NCBI GenBank assembly: GCA_029891345.1
Contig: CM056993.1
Location: forward strand, 230,545,265-230,609,264
From: Dryococelus australis
Lineage: Eukaryota > Arthropoda > Insecta > Phasmatodea > Phasmatidae
DNA: 64,000 nucleotides
Direction: 5' to 3'
The notes beneath the pieces are model-generated. The model made no database searches. It was not told the DNA's origin and saw only the letters and a list, made by a program, of their open reading frames with translations. Position numbers and translations under genes: made by a program. Of this stretch, positions 24,500-34,449 are shown in pieces; position 1 is the stretch's first letter; the number at the start of each line of letters is the position of its first letter.

Positions 24500-24660
24500 C
24501 CATACCCAGGACGCCATGTTGCTAGGCTCTCAAATTAATTCGAGCACCATATTGATAGGCGACACGACCACAATCCTGGTAGGCTCTCACCTTTGTTCGG
24601 CTGCCACATTGGTATGCTGTTTCTAACATGAATTCGATCGCCATCTTGGTAGCAGGCACG
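24500..24660 (+). repeat. Short tandem words with CCATNTTGNTAGGC core
   Basis: CGCCATGTTGCTAGGC, ACCATATTGATAGGCG, GCCACATTGGTATGC and CGCCATCTTGGTAGC recur every 35-65 bp. They share the CCAT(C/A/G)TTG core of the large mosaic at 30.7-33.0 kb. Confidence 0.5.
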
Positions 24661-24753
24661 GATACAAAAAAAAGGAGGGGACTGGTTCCGTGGGGGTCGT
24701 GACCCCCCCAAAACCTTAGACGATTTTTGTCGTGGAAAAAGTTTCATACATTC

Positions 24754-24837
24754 TCAGGTTAGCCAAGCGGCCTAAGGCGCTTGAGTTAAGCTAGGTTTCC
24801 CCATACGGGGAGAATAGTTTCGGATCCTACACCTGAC
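24754..24837 (+). tRNA. tRNA-Leu(TAA)-like pseudogene
   Basis: About 83 nt folding as a class II tRNA: acceptor TCAGGT with ACCTGA (six pairs), D-arm AGCCAAGCGGCCTAAGGCG including a good A-box (TAGCCAAGCGG), loop GTTAAGC with anticodon TAA, a perfect long variable arm TCCCC/GGGGA, and T-arm sequence GTTTCGGATCC. The anticodon stem is poorly paired and the B-box departs from GGTTCGAATCC, so it is probably a pseudogene or SINE head rather than a working tRNA gene. A-box and B-box could still attract Pol III weakly. Confidence 0.55.
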
Positions 24838-24984
24838 AAATACTTTTCTTTCTGTTAATAAGACTGTAGGCCTGTTACCTTGCTGTAGTGTGTAGCATGT
24901 TAGATTCCTTATGATACGAAGTCATCACATGCAGCCATCACCCACAAAACCCTAGCAGAGGCTGACCCGACTTGAGTAGTGTGA

Positions 24985-25240
24985 CATGCAGTCTCCGACC
25001 TTCACTCGTGTACCAAGCCTTCATTGCTCATGATAGTAATGCCATGTCTCCGGTCTGTGCTCGTGTACCGTACTTTCAATGTCTTAGACATACTCTGTCT
25101 CCAACCTGCACTCATTTACCAAACCTTCAATTAAGTTGTGTTCCCCACACTACGGTCCAGATCCCAAGTCCTTAGTAGTAGCATGTTCGGACATGACTGG
25201 CCTCTCGACACACACTCATGGCTAGTCGTATACCGAGACT
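24985..25240 (+). repeat. Tandem repeat of about 55 bp
   Basis: Units begin 'tctccgacc', 'tctccggtc' and 'tctccaacc' at about 24990, 25046 and 25101, each followed by a (T/C)(T/G)CACTCGTGTACC-like word and CTTTCAAT. A weaker unit lies near 25200. Confidence 0.6.
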
Positions 25241-25460
25241 TCAGTATGTGTAATGAAGGACATACGTTCACACTGTCACAGCCATCGCCGGTGCTAGACA
25301 CGGTTAACCTCTCTGGGTAGAATGCATTCCACAGGGTTTACTTCTTTCGAAATTCATTTACCTAACATCATGGCATCTACCAGGGACGAGTCCCACCAGG
25401 GGCTAGCATACACACGAAATTTCCTGGTGGTGCTTCGAAAATAAAAAAATACATATACTT

Positions 25461-25700
25461 ATTTCGAGCAAGGAGGTATCGCAACATACACACGCGTGCT
25501 TCACCTATGTATATACTCTACTTTTAGAACATGCAGAGTACATGTTTACCTTAACAGGTGTAGCAGTGAAGGCCGAACATGTCATCGCCGTGAACTCACT
25601 GGTAGCAATGACCATCCTTCCTATCCATGCATGTTATATATTACCGATCAAGACTCCTGCGACTACTGTAAGTACATGCCGATGCTAGACATGACCAGAC
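25461..25700 (+). repeat. Long direct repeat, copy 1
   Basis: Shares order and words with 26142-26390: AGGAGGTA(T/G)C, CAACTATGTATGTACTC-like, TTTACCTTAAC(A/T)GGTGTAG, GTGAACTC(A/G)CTG, CAATGACCATTC-like, ATTACCGA(T/C)CA and GCAAGTACAT-like. The period is about 680 bp. The overlapping open frame 25496-25870 has no domain. Confidence 0.6.
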
Positions 25701-26141
25701 CGTCCTGGAAAGAACATACTTCGTACGAACCGAGTGAAACGAAACCGGCCAACACTAGCAGAAGCAGAACGCATCCGACCTACCACAAGAGCAACGTGAG
25801 AACCTGTAAGGCTACATTAAGCAGCCGATCGACAGTACGAGCATCGTGCAGGCAAGTGGGAGGATGGTAAATAACACAAGAAATGAGAGATAGAGACACC
25901 AGGGTGGCAGACCAGTCGAGTCACAAATGCATTTCCCCCTTTTACGAAAGGAATTCAGTTGTACAGTACCTAGTGACAGAACCATAAGTACATATGAAAC
26001 TACATGTAAACCATGCAAGAGAGACGACACCGTCACATATTTTGTGTACGAACCATTTATAAATGTAGAACTGTGAGCTCCATTACGAAACGAATTACCC
26101 ATAAATGGCTCGACACAAATGTACGAACTTTCTAATGACGA

Positions 26142-26390
26142 GTAAGGAGGTAGCACAACACATGTGCATTTCAACTATGTATGTACTCAGATTTTAGAAG
26201 ATACAAAATGTAAAGAGGAGAGGTTTACCTTAACTGGTGTAGGAGTGAAGACCTGTAGGTCGCGAGCACATCCTCGTCGTCGTGAACTCGCTGAAAGCAG
26301 ACACTACAATGACCATTCTGCCTTTCTGCACATTACCGACCAAAAAAGCAACTCGAAACCTGCAAGTACATCACCACCACCCTTGACAAA
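26142..26390 (+). repeat. Long direct repeat, copy 2
   Basis: Partner of 25461-25700. The copies differ by many substitutions and indels, so the duplication is old. The open frame 26164-26466 arises from the same words as its partner in copy 1. Confidence 0.6.
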
Positions 26391-26757
26391 ACATACATAC
26401 TTGTTACATATGCCATTGAAAGGGAGTAATGCATCTACCGTGATGGCAGTGACGACATTGAATTGAAAATAAGGTATCGTAAGTTCAATTCCCATAGAGA
26501 GTCCGATCTTTACTATAAATTGTAATAAAATGATTTATATATTAATATATTTCTTCACTACTAACTGTGTGCCTGCCATAGTGATAATAACACATACCCA
26601 CATCCTCAGTATCTGCCTGGTGCAGAGACACATGCTAAATTGAATTGCAGAACCACCACTGAGAGACAGTTATGACAAAAAAATATTTCATATTATGTCT
26701 GGCGAGTGAGAATTCACTGTTTGACATGTACGCTATTTAATCTCCTCGCAAGACGAA

Positions 26758-27086
26758 TGCAATGGTGGTCGTGTGGTCAAGGCATCGGACTGGTAACCCA
26801 AGTGTAGCCAGAACGATCCCTAGCACCGCCAACTTCTACATGTTTATTTTCGATCAGCTTGCAGTATGTTGCATTATTCATGAGGCGTTCGTGGCAGCCT
26901 GGCAGTGTTCAGCTATATGTACAGCTTCAGCCATGCCTTCGAGCAGGACTTTTTCAAGCTGATGCATAACGCTACATATGACAAGCTGATGGAGATTAAA
27001 CGTATAGGAGGTAGTGGTGCTAGGGATAGTTCCCGCATCCATTAGGTTACCAGTCCGATGCCTTGACCACACAGCCACCATTGCAT
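26758..27086. mobile_element. Foldback of two tRNA-Thr-like SINE heads
   Basis: Arm 1 (about 26758-26885) and arm 2 (about 26957-27086, reverse complement) both read CAATGGTGG(T/C)(C/T)GTGTGG, TCAAGGCATCGGACTGGTAA and CCCTAGCACC, then a shared tail of about 58 nt. The first 70 nt resemble a tRNA, with anticodon-loop CTGGTAA (GGT, Thr), a GTGGTCAAGGC D-arm and a damaged T-arm (AACGATCCC). The loop between arms is about 70 bp. Two SINEs inserted head-to-tail on opposite strands, or one inverted duplication, would explain it. RNA across it would form a long hairpin. Confidence 0.6.
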
Positions 27087-27249
27087 TTATCCACTCACTC
27101 AGAGTTAACCACCACTGGCCCCCATTGTTGTCGTCTACGTAATGGCTGCCTGCCACCTGCCTTCATTTTGCTAGGCAGTGTGAAAACCAGAGCAGGTGGT
27201 GGCTGCAGCCTTCAGCTGCCTACACCATTGGTCGACCACACCTGGCTAC

Positions 27250-27615
27250 CTTTCGAAAGGCTGTTCACGTTAAAATGAGTAATTTTGCATGCACATTGTG
27301 TATTATTCCAACATGTAAATTAACACTATTGCTCAAGTGGAATTATTAGAAAAAGTAAATAACTTGCTTACCTGCTAATTTTTTACACATTAAAAAAGTA
27401 TATGCCTGTTTGGTAGTGGAATTTAACGAGTTGATAAAGGCTGTTCACGATAAAATTAGCACTTTTGTGCACATTTTGTGATGTTTGGTAGCGTGTTCCT
27501 CTGTACTGTCTCGGTCGGAGGGGAAAATCGTTTTCTATTCCGTCCATCAGGTGATAACTACGATGCACGCTTCGAATTGTTCTAATCTGCTCATTTTTTT
27601 ACACGTCACAGCAAA
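27250..27615 (+). repeat. Tandem duplication of about 182 bp
   Basis: Two units start AAAGGCTGTTCACG(T/A)TAAAAT at about 27255 and 27437 and both continue with TTTTG(C/T), GCACATT(G/T)TGTG and CTGCT(A/C)ATTTTTTTACAC-like. The lead word matches the inverted ends at 16.0 and 16.77 kb. Confidence 0.55.
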
Positions 27616-27949
27616 GGCAGGTGTACAGCTATCCTAGGCCAGCCATGTCGTAAACCCTACGCCCTCAGCGTCAACATCTGAAGAGACACTGCAGTATCAA
27701 AGGGTGTGAAAATACTATTTAGGCAGTCCACTGTGTTTACCAGTGTGGATAACTATACATAACAAGTGTCGTTCATCGGGACGCGAGTACAGCAAGACAC
27801 CAGCTATGACACAGAGCAGTAGGTACATTTCTTAGATGTTAGGAAAAAAACCCATATTTGTGGTTGATATTTATATTTATTTATATACATAACCAAATCA
27901 TACACACATATAATTCAATAAAGCCTCTAGCTCTGAGTTCAATCATGTG
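27616..27949. other. No identifiable gene
   Basis: AT-rich with no supported feature. It borders the downstream end of the minus-strand zinc-finger relic. Confidence 0.4.
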
Positions 27950-28725
27950 AGAGATATCCACCACTCTGTAATGAAACCAACTGCCATAGTCTATCAACTA
28001 GGTCATTGGGGTCTTCAGAGTAGCCAGACTTTACACGATACATGTCAGTATCTATGTTCTTCTTCCATGTTGAGTAGGTTGCAAGGTACCTCTGGACTGG
28101 TGACTAGGTTCGAATCTATGTTTCTTCTGTCCCAAATAGGTTTCAGTAACATGCTTTCACAACACATCTTCATCAGTAGAATCATCATCCCCAGAAAAAT
28201 TGGAGGTCGCATCGGAAGACTTGGGGGTCACATTGACATTCTCAGCAGACGTGTCGTTCTAAGCATCCTGGCTAGCATCGTCGTGTTTCACTTTACCTGT
28301 TGTCAGTGTGGGAGTGTTGTTCACAACCTCTGACGATCTGTATGGTTTGTGCACTTTCGTAGTTCATTCTTCGCACCATGCAGGCCCATGTAATGACGCG
28401 CTCGGACTATCGTTAGTTTTCGTGATGAATCAGCAGGAAGCTTGTCGTGCTGGCTTGTGTCAAGCAAAGGTGTGTTACAAATACCAGTGTCTCTCTTTAG
28501 ATTATCGCTTCTACCAAATGTCGCACCACACATATCACATCTGGAAGCTGGTCCTTTTACACATTTGCTTTTCTCATGACAACCATGGAAGGTTTTACTG
28601 AAAATCTTCCCACAGGAGCAACACTGTTTTCCTCCAGCTGTGGAGGAACGCACAGCCATAAAGGCATGCTCTGCAACATCACCTTGCACCATCATCATGC
28701 GAAACAAAACTGAAGTTCTTCCCAC
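27950..28725 (-). pseudogene. Zinc-finger gene relic (C2HC type)
   Basis: The main frame (28321-28725, 134 codons) contains CCSCGKIFSKTFHGCHEKSK followed by C, and RCDMCGATFGRSDNLKRD followed by TGIC. The second has C-x2-C-x12-[H to D]-x3-C spacing, with Asp in place of the His ligand. Downstream, in other frames, come an acidic Ser/Asp-rich linker (near 28180) and a C-terminal helix (DPNDLVDRLWQLVSL, near 27990) that resembles, from memory, the last segment of arthropod zinc-finger ORFs of mobile-element type. Four or more stops and at least two frameshifts break it. It may belong to the same family as the 4.4-6.5 kb relic on the other strand. It is not a typical multi-finger host transcription factor. 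Confidence 0.5.
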
Positions 28726-28909
28726 AGTAGCAGCATGAGTATATATACTGGGTCTAGTCTTTGTGCTTTATACCTGCTAACACACATTTCATCAGCTATA
28801 TTTAAGCGTTGTGCCAGTCATTCATCCAGCTGGACTGCAGGCAACTGTGCTTATTCCGTAGTATGACAGTCCGACACTGTCTCGAGCCAGTGTCCTGGAG
28901 TCGTACACA

Positions 28910-29095
28910 GTGCTGACCCCTCCAGGCTCAGGCTGACCTTTCCGGGCTGACCCCATCTGGCTGACCCCTCCGGGGTAACCCCTCCCAGCTGACCCCTTCC
29001 AGCTGACCCCTCCGGGCTGACTCCTCCCGGCTGACCCTACAGGCTGACCCCTCTGGGGTAACCCCTCTGGGTTGACCGCTCTGGGCTGACCCTCA
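28910..29095 (+). repeat. Minisatellite, 12-15 bp unit
   Basis: About 14 units of GCTGACCCCTCCGGG and variants (GTAACCCCTC, CTGACTCCTCC). The modal period of 15 is a multiple of three and keeps a Gly/Gln/Pro-rich minus-strand frame open, which does not indicate a gene. Confidence 0.85.
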
Positions 29096-29640
29096 CATAG
29101 TAATAGTAGTGATGTCACACACACACAATGTGTGATGTTCTGCTGTTGTAGTAATTTCATTCTGCTGGTCGAAGATGCTGTTGTATTAGATTATGCATCC
29201 AATTACGAAATGGTCTGTATGAATTCATTCTCAATAATTGTAGCTGATCTATCCTTTGTAATGTCCAACCAGAACCCTTTCCCATGTACTCTTCTTCCTC
29301 TGTGCAAATCGTCTGTATACTATCTTCAACACTATCTTCGATGTCATGTGGATGATGCAGAGGGACATTCGAAGTCTTGAAGGCTCTCGCACTAAATTCA
29401 TCGTCATGTGGTTCTGGTTTGGTATATTGACATTCTAACCAAATAACTTATATTTTAATGCACCTTCTTTTTCCATCCCATCTGTAAGTTGCTCTATAAT
29501 ATTCTGCTTCATATGCTTGAGGAATGTACAAATATCTTTCGCCATACCTGTTGCAACATACGTGTTCATTAGACAGTGGAAAGCAGATTGTAGAATCACC
29601 ATGTGTACCTTAGTCCCTTCCACTGTTTACACTCAACTAT
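29096..29640. other. No identifiable gene
   Basis: A short (CA)n tract lies near 29116. No domain is recognised in the short open frames at 29132-29380 (plus) and 29435-29623 (minus). Confidence 0.4.
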
Positions 29641-30700
29641 GGTTATAAGTAGACATGTTTGCCCCACACCCTTCTCACAATCTGGGGGTGATGCAGATGT
29701 CATGAATTTGGTAACTATCTTTTAACTGGTTCGGAAGTTACAGTCAAATATGCCTATAAGTAGCCATACTTGGCCCCACGACCATTCTCACCATCTTGGG
29801 TGATACATATGTTATGACTTATAATAAGACATAGGTCAAATTTGACCTATGAGACTTATAATCTAGGGTGACGAATATCTTACATGGATCAGGAATTACA
29901 GCCAACTATGCCTAAAATGTAGAAAAGAAAGTATGTACATTTTGTCAGAGGTAGCGTTGTTCCATGTGACGAGTTGATTTCTTGGCTGGTAATGTATACC
30001 ATGTATGGAAATGCAAGTCGATCATTGTGGTCTGTGCGTTACTCGAGTTCGCATCGGTCTCCAGGTTTTTATACTACACCAGGTAAACTTCTTTATGTTT
30101 TACATCTTCTAAAAGCAGAGAATATACTTAGTTGAAATGTGTGTGTATTTATCTTATGAATTTGTCAACTATATCTTACACAGATCGGAAATTACAGCAA
30201 AATATGCTTATAAGTTGACATATGATATATTTGGCCCTTCTTGTTATCGTGGATGCATATGTTATGATTTCGGTGGTTGTATCTCACACAGTTCGGAAAT
30301 TACAGCCAAATATGATTATAAGTCAAACTTGAACTTGCGAGCCTTCATGTCATCTGGGGTGATGCCTATGTTATGAATTTGTCAACTATATCGTACAACA
30401 GTTCGTAAATTACAGCCAACTATGCTTATTAGTAAAACAGCCAGCTGTGCTTATAAGTAAACATAGGGCAATTTTGACCCTTTGGTCCTTTTCTTTGTCA
30501 GGTGTGATGCCTATGTTATGAATTTTGCAACTATATCTTACATGGTTCGGAAATTACAGCCAACTATGATTATAGGTCATACTTGACTCTACATCATTGA
30601 GTGTTAAGGTATGATTTTTTTGATAGTTTTATCTCACATGGTATGGGAATTTTAGCCAACTATGCTAATATTTAAGCATAGGTCACACTTGACCCGACAA
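29640..30700 (+). repeat. Degenerate tandem repeat, unit about 100-145 bp
   Basis: The unit contains GTTATGAATTTGTCAACTAT, ATCTTACA, GTTCGGAAATTACAGCCAAC and TATGCTTATAAGT, then a variable part with 'ttgacc'. Units begin near 29698, 29810, 30151, 30249, 30369 and 30512, with a damaged stretch between 29880 and 30130. Unit lengths vary because of internal indels. Open frames across it are incidental. Confidence 0.7.
29830..29851. promoter_or_regulatory. 22-bp perfect palindrome with two AGGTCA half-sites
   Basis: CATAGGTCA, AATT, TGACCTATG is perfectly self-complementary: inverted AGGTCA half-sites separated by 4 bp. This resembles a nuclear-receptor inverted element, although the usual ecdysone-receptor spacing is 1 bp. 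It sits inside the tandem repeat and could simply be chance. Confidence 0.35.
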
Positions 30701-33000
30701 GGTACCCGACAAGCACCCATATTGGGCAAGGGCCAAGATGGCACAGCCACCGGGTTGCAACACATGTGCTGGTCAGAACAGACTTATGGAATGGACAGTG
30801 AAGCTTAGAGACATCGTACTGCCCGCCAACATGTCCGCCCACCGCCACCGGTAGGGTGGGGCTTCGGCATAGTGCTACACATGGCCGCCATTTTGCCACT
30901 CAGGGCCCCGATTAGGGAGTCAACAATTAGTCAATCCCATTGGGGTTTCGGGACACACACCGATGTTCGAGTGGGGCTCTGTCTTAGGGAAACCGACGGC
31001 AATCAGCAGCATTTGCCAGGGATAGAGCGGAAGATTCCAGACTCCGTTGTGGCCAGCGGTGGGGCTCCATCTTAGGGACATCGACACCATTTTGCTATCA
31101 GCTGCACTGAGTGGGGATAGAGCGGGAAGGTTCCAGATATCATTGGCAAAATGGCCGGTGGTGAAGCTTCATCATAGGGAGCTTCCAGACATTTCCCCGA
31201 CATACTGGCTGACAACGTGGTCGCTGGTCGGGTTTCGCCACCGGTCAGTTGGAGCTTAGGGAGACAGGCGCAAGTCAGCAGCCGATGTGCTCGGCAGAAG
31301 AGACTTATGGAGCGGGACGTTTCCCCGACATACTGGCCGACAACATAGCCGACGTTGAGGCTTCGTCATAGGTCGTAGAGTGGGGCTCTGTCTTAGGGAT
31401 ACAGTCGCCAGTCAGTTGGCGCTTCGTCATAGGGAGATGTGGAGTGGGGCTCTGTCTTAAGGCGACAGCCATCAGTCAGCTGGGGCTGCGTAATAGTGAG
31501 GCAGCCGCCAGTCAGAAGCATTGGGTCTCCATCTTAGGGAGGCAGCTACAAGTCAGCCCCATTGGGGCTTCGCCATAAGGATACCGACATCATATTGCAA
31601 GTCAGCGGCTTTGGCAGAACAGACAGGAATGGGAAGCTTCCAGATGTTTGCCCATCGTACTAGCGAGCAACATGGTTGCCTGCTACCATAATGGCCACCA
31701 TCTAGTATGACTTCCAAGAAGACCATCCTAAGAGCAGGAAGTTCTCTGGCAGCTGTGACTGGCTGACAACATGGCCATCCATTGCCACTGGCAGTCATCT
31801 TGCCAGTCAGTGCGACTTCCAAGACGGACGACCAGAATTACAGAGCAGGAAGATCTGGCCTGAGATCATGACTGCATATTGCCGCCATCTTGCCAGTCAG
31901 AACGACATTAAAGATGGTGAACAGACCAGGAAGTTCTTGTCCAAATGGCAGAAAATTTCCCTATCGTTAGTGTACTGACCGCCATCTTGTCAGTCAGCGC
32001 ATGATGACCGGCCGTATTGACAGAGCAGGACGTTATCCACCCACTGCGACTGATTAGGCCGCCGCCATCTTGCCAGTCAGTGCATGATAGCCGACCGGAT
32101 TGAAGTTCTCTGGCCGCTGCTGCTAGCCAGTGCTAAGATGGTCGGCGGTGTGTGTCCCTGAGTCCGCAGCCACCATATTGTCCCCCAGTGGCAAGATGGC
32201 AACCAGGGCAGACCTGGCCGCTTCGTAAGTTCTTGATGGACCCCACCAGGCAGTGAGCCGGCCACCATATTTCCAGATAGTGCGACTTCCTGGTCGTCAA
32301 ATGGCCGCTGTCGGTGACATCCCTCATCATGAGTCATGGGTGCGGGACATGCTGGGGTGGCGCCTCTATAGGGATATAGCCACCATATTGCCAGCCAGCA
32401 TTACCATAAGGACACAGTCAGTGGGTGGTGCCAACATAATGGCGGGCAGGATTGTCAGAGCAGGAAGTTCTCGTCCAAGACGGCGAACAGGATTGAAAGA
32501 ACATGAAGTTCTCGTCACCATAGGGGCACAGGTGGTGCCGACATAGGGATACAATCTGAGGTAGGGACACGCTGGGGTGGCGCCATCATAGGACCGCCAT
32601 CTTGCCAGCCAGTGCAGGGAGGGGCTTCGTCTTAGGGAGAAAGCCGCCATCTTGCCAGCCAGCGACGTTAAGGAAATCTTCCAGACCAGCCGCCTGCTGC
32701 CAGCCGACCAGTACCAACATGGCGACCAAATAGTGCAGCAACATACCGAGGGAACCCCTGCACTGGAATGATAGGGCAGGAGTTTCTGGTCCAAGATGGC
32801 CGCCGGGAGTGGTTGCACACTTTCAGTTCAAACTTCAGCCACATTGTGCAAACTGTCAACCCTCTTGCTAGCTAGTTGTAAACATAGTCGCCATCTTGCT
32901 AGCCAGCACTTTCATATAGCCGACCGCTTGCTAGTCAGTAATAGGTTTGACAGAGCAGGTAATTCTGCTCCAAGATGGCCGCACATCCCACATCCCACAT
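30700..33000. repeat. 2.3-kb mosaic of three short modules, rich in YY1/Pho-like motifs
   Basis: Three words are intermixed. Module 1 is GCCGCCATCTTGCCAGYCAG (clear copies at 31881, 31978, 32061, 32593, 32643 and 32888; variants elsewhere). Module 2 is AGCAGGAAGTTCTCGTCC followed by AAGATGGC (near 31731, 31843, 31920, 32021, 32456, 32772 and 32950). Module 3 is TGGGGCTTCGTCTTAGGGA (about twelve copies, mainly 30850-31580 and 32620). The core CGCCATCTTG or its complement matches the YY1/Pleiohomeotic consensus. Order and spacing are irregular, so this is not a simple satellite. Open frames within it are repeat by-products. Confidence 0.75.
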
Positions 33001-33727
33001 GAGTTAAAAACCACAATGAGGGGTAATTGAAAAATTTGAATCCTCATTCCGCAAACTTGCGAAAAATAAGATAATTTCGCGAAGTTTTGCCGGTTTTTGG
33101 CCGTTTTTGGACTTTTATGTGCAAAAAAAATCCGTGTTTTTTTCCACAAAATTAAAGATGGCGACGTGTGTTCTTGTGTCCTCAGCCCCCAGCCCATGCA
33201 CCAGAGTCGGCTGTACATAACTACTGCCAGATGTTAACTCATTTAAACAGTGAAATTATCCCTGATACACAATTTAGAGTGCATCGCGAAGCAGCGTATG
33301 ACTAGCAACGCCTCATCATTGGACTGTTGCCAATGCACACACTGCCGAGGTAGAGCGGGCAATGTATAAAGAAGCTTCGTTCTATTTATTTGTGATTACA
33401 TGAACCGGAAATGTTCTTCATGCAGCGATTGTGGTCCAGTTTAGCCAAATAACATGCTTTCATGTCAAATATCGATTTAAATAGAGTTATATATGCAAAA
33501 TAAAAATATGCGCTATACAAGGAGTCTTTATAATTATTTTACAAACTTTTGCAGGTGATTGTTAATGGAAATGATACTAAACATAATACTACAAATAGTC
33601 GAAAGTGATTACTGAGGAAGTTTACTTTATTAAAGCAAGACTTTCGTAATGAATTAATTAAAAAAATATAAAAATCACGTGAGATTAAACAAAAAATTAG
33701 GACGATGATGTTTGATTGATAAAAATC
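33001..33727. other. AT-rich DNA, no gene
   Basis: 33055-33180 has CCGGTTTTTGGCCGTTTTTGG and an AAGATGGCGACG word resembling the mosaic to the left. The remainder is AT-rich with no supported feature. Confidence 0.4.
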
Positions 33728-33870
33728 TTACGCCTCAGAAAATTTGGTTCGTAAAATCATTTCCCTTCGTAAACTAAATCTGGGTTTCCAGATTATGAAT
33801 GCAAAAGCACATCCTTATCTTAAATCATTTTTCAGTTTTTTATGCTTAATGTCAACTTATACACGTAAAC

Positions 33871-34044
33871 AAGTAGGGTACCCTTAGGGAAACACACTCA
33901 GGCGATCCGCACTTAAGAAATGAGTGTACAGTGACAGAGATGTTTCCTGGTTAGGCATTCCATTTCGCCCTTTAAATGTAGTATGGCGCACTCATTTCTT
34001 GAATGCGAATGGCCTAAGTGTGTTTGCCTGAATCTACCTAACTC
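33871..34044. mobile_element. Hairpin MITE, about 174 bp
   Basis: Inverted arms AAACACACTCAGGCGATCCG, CACTTAAGAAATGAGTG (33890-33926) and their reverse complement (33989-34025) match at about 31 of 37 positions. Weaker pairing extends about 20 bp outward on both sides. The central loop is about 62 bp. Size and structure suit a MITE; no target-site duplication could be fixed. Confidence 0.6.
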
Positions 34045-34083
34045 GATTATATGTATGCACAGTTGAGTGAGTGAAGAAATTTG

Positions 34084-34317
34084 TACGGCTCTTAACATCG
34101 AGATCTTGAGAGCTGATGAGGGTGAAGAGGAGAGTATGGAAAAATGCTGGAATGAAAGGGCGGGGGAAATGGAAGATCCCCGAGAAAACCCACCAACCAG
34201 CAGTATCGTCCGGCACGTTTCCCAAATGCAAAAATCCGGGAGCGACCCCGCCGGGAATCAAACTCGGTTCGTCTAGGTGGGAGATGAGCAGTCTAACCAC
34301 TACACTAATGCTGTCCC
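34084..34317 (-). mobile_element. tRNA-derived SINE, family A (copy 3)
   Basis: Contains CGGCTCTTAACATCGAGATC, TTGAGAGCTGATGAGGGTGA, GATCCCCGAGAAAACCCACC, ATCGTCCGGCACG, GGGAATCAAACTCGG (B-box complement) and GAGCAGTCTAACCACTACAC (A-box region complement). Nearly full length. Pol III promoter boxes are recognisable but mutated. Confidence 0.85.
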
Positions 34318-34449
34318 ATGTACGGCGAGAAGTTACGCTTTAGAATGTTAATTTAGGCAGGGGGGAGGGTGATCATAATCTGGAAACCCAAATTCTATTC
34401 ATGAATAAATATTACTTATTCGAACCAAATTTCCTGAGGTTTATACAAG

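Larger units (their letters stand above)
33728..34445. repeat. Foldback: 75-bp inverted arms around a MITE and a SINE
   Basis: 33728-33803 reverse-complemented reads 'cataatctggaaaccca.att' and 'gaaccaaattttctgagg', matching 34370-34441. The interior holds an independent hairpin MITE (33871-34044) and a SINE (34084-34317). The right arm directly abuts the left TIR of the transposon starting near 34450. Confidence 0.55.

Noticed and set aside
28822..29160. Gly/Gln/Pro-rich minus-strand frame of 112 codons
   Set aside because: Kept open by the 15-bp minisatellite; no promoter, no recognisable domain.
31553..32859. Several overlapping frames of 60-150 codons
   Set aside because: They run through the three-module repeat mosaic on both strands and share its words; no protein domain.
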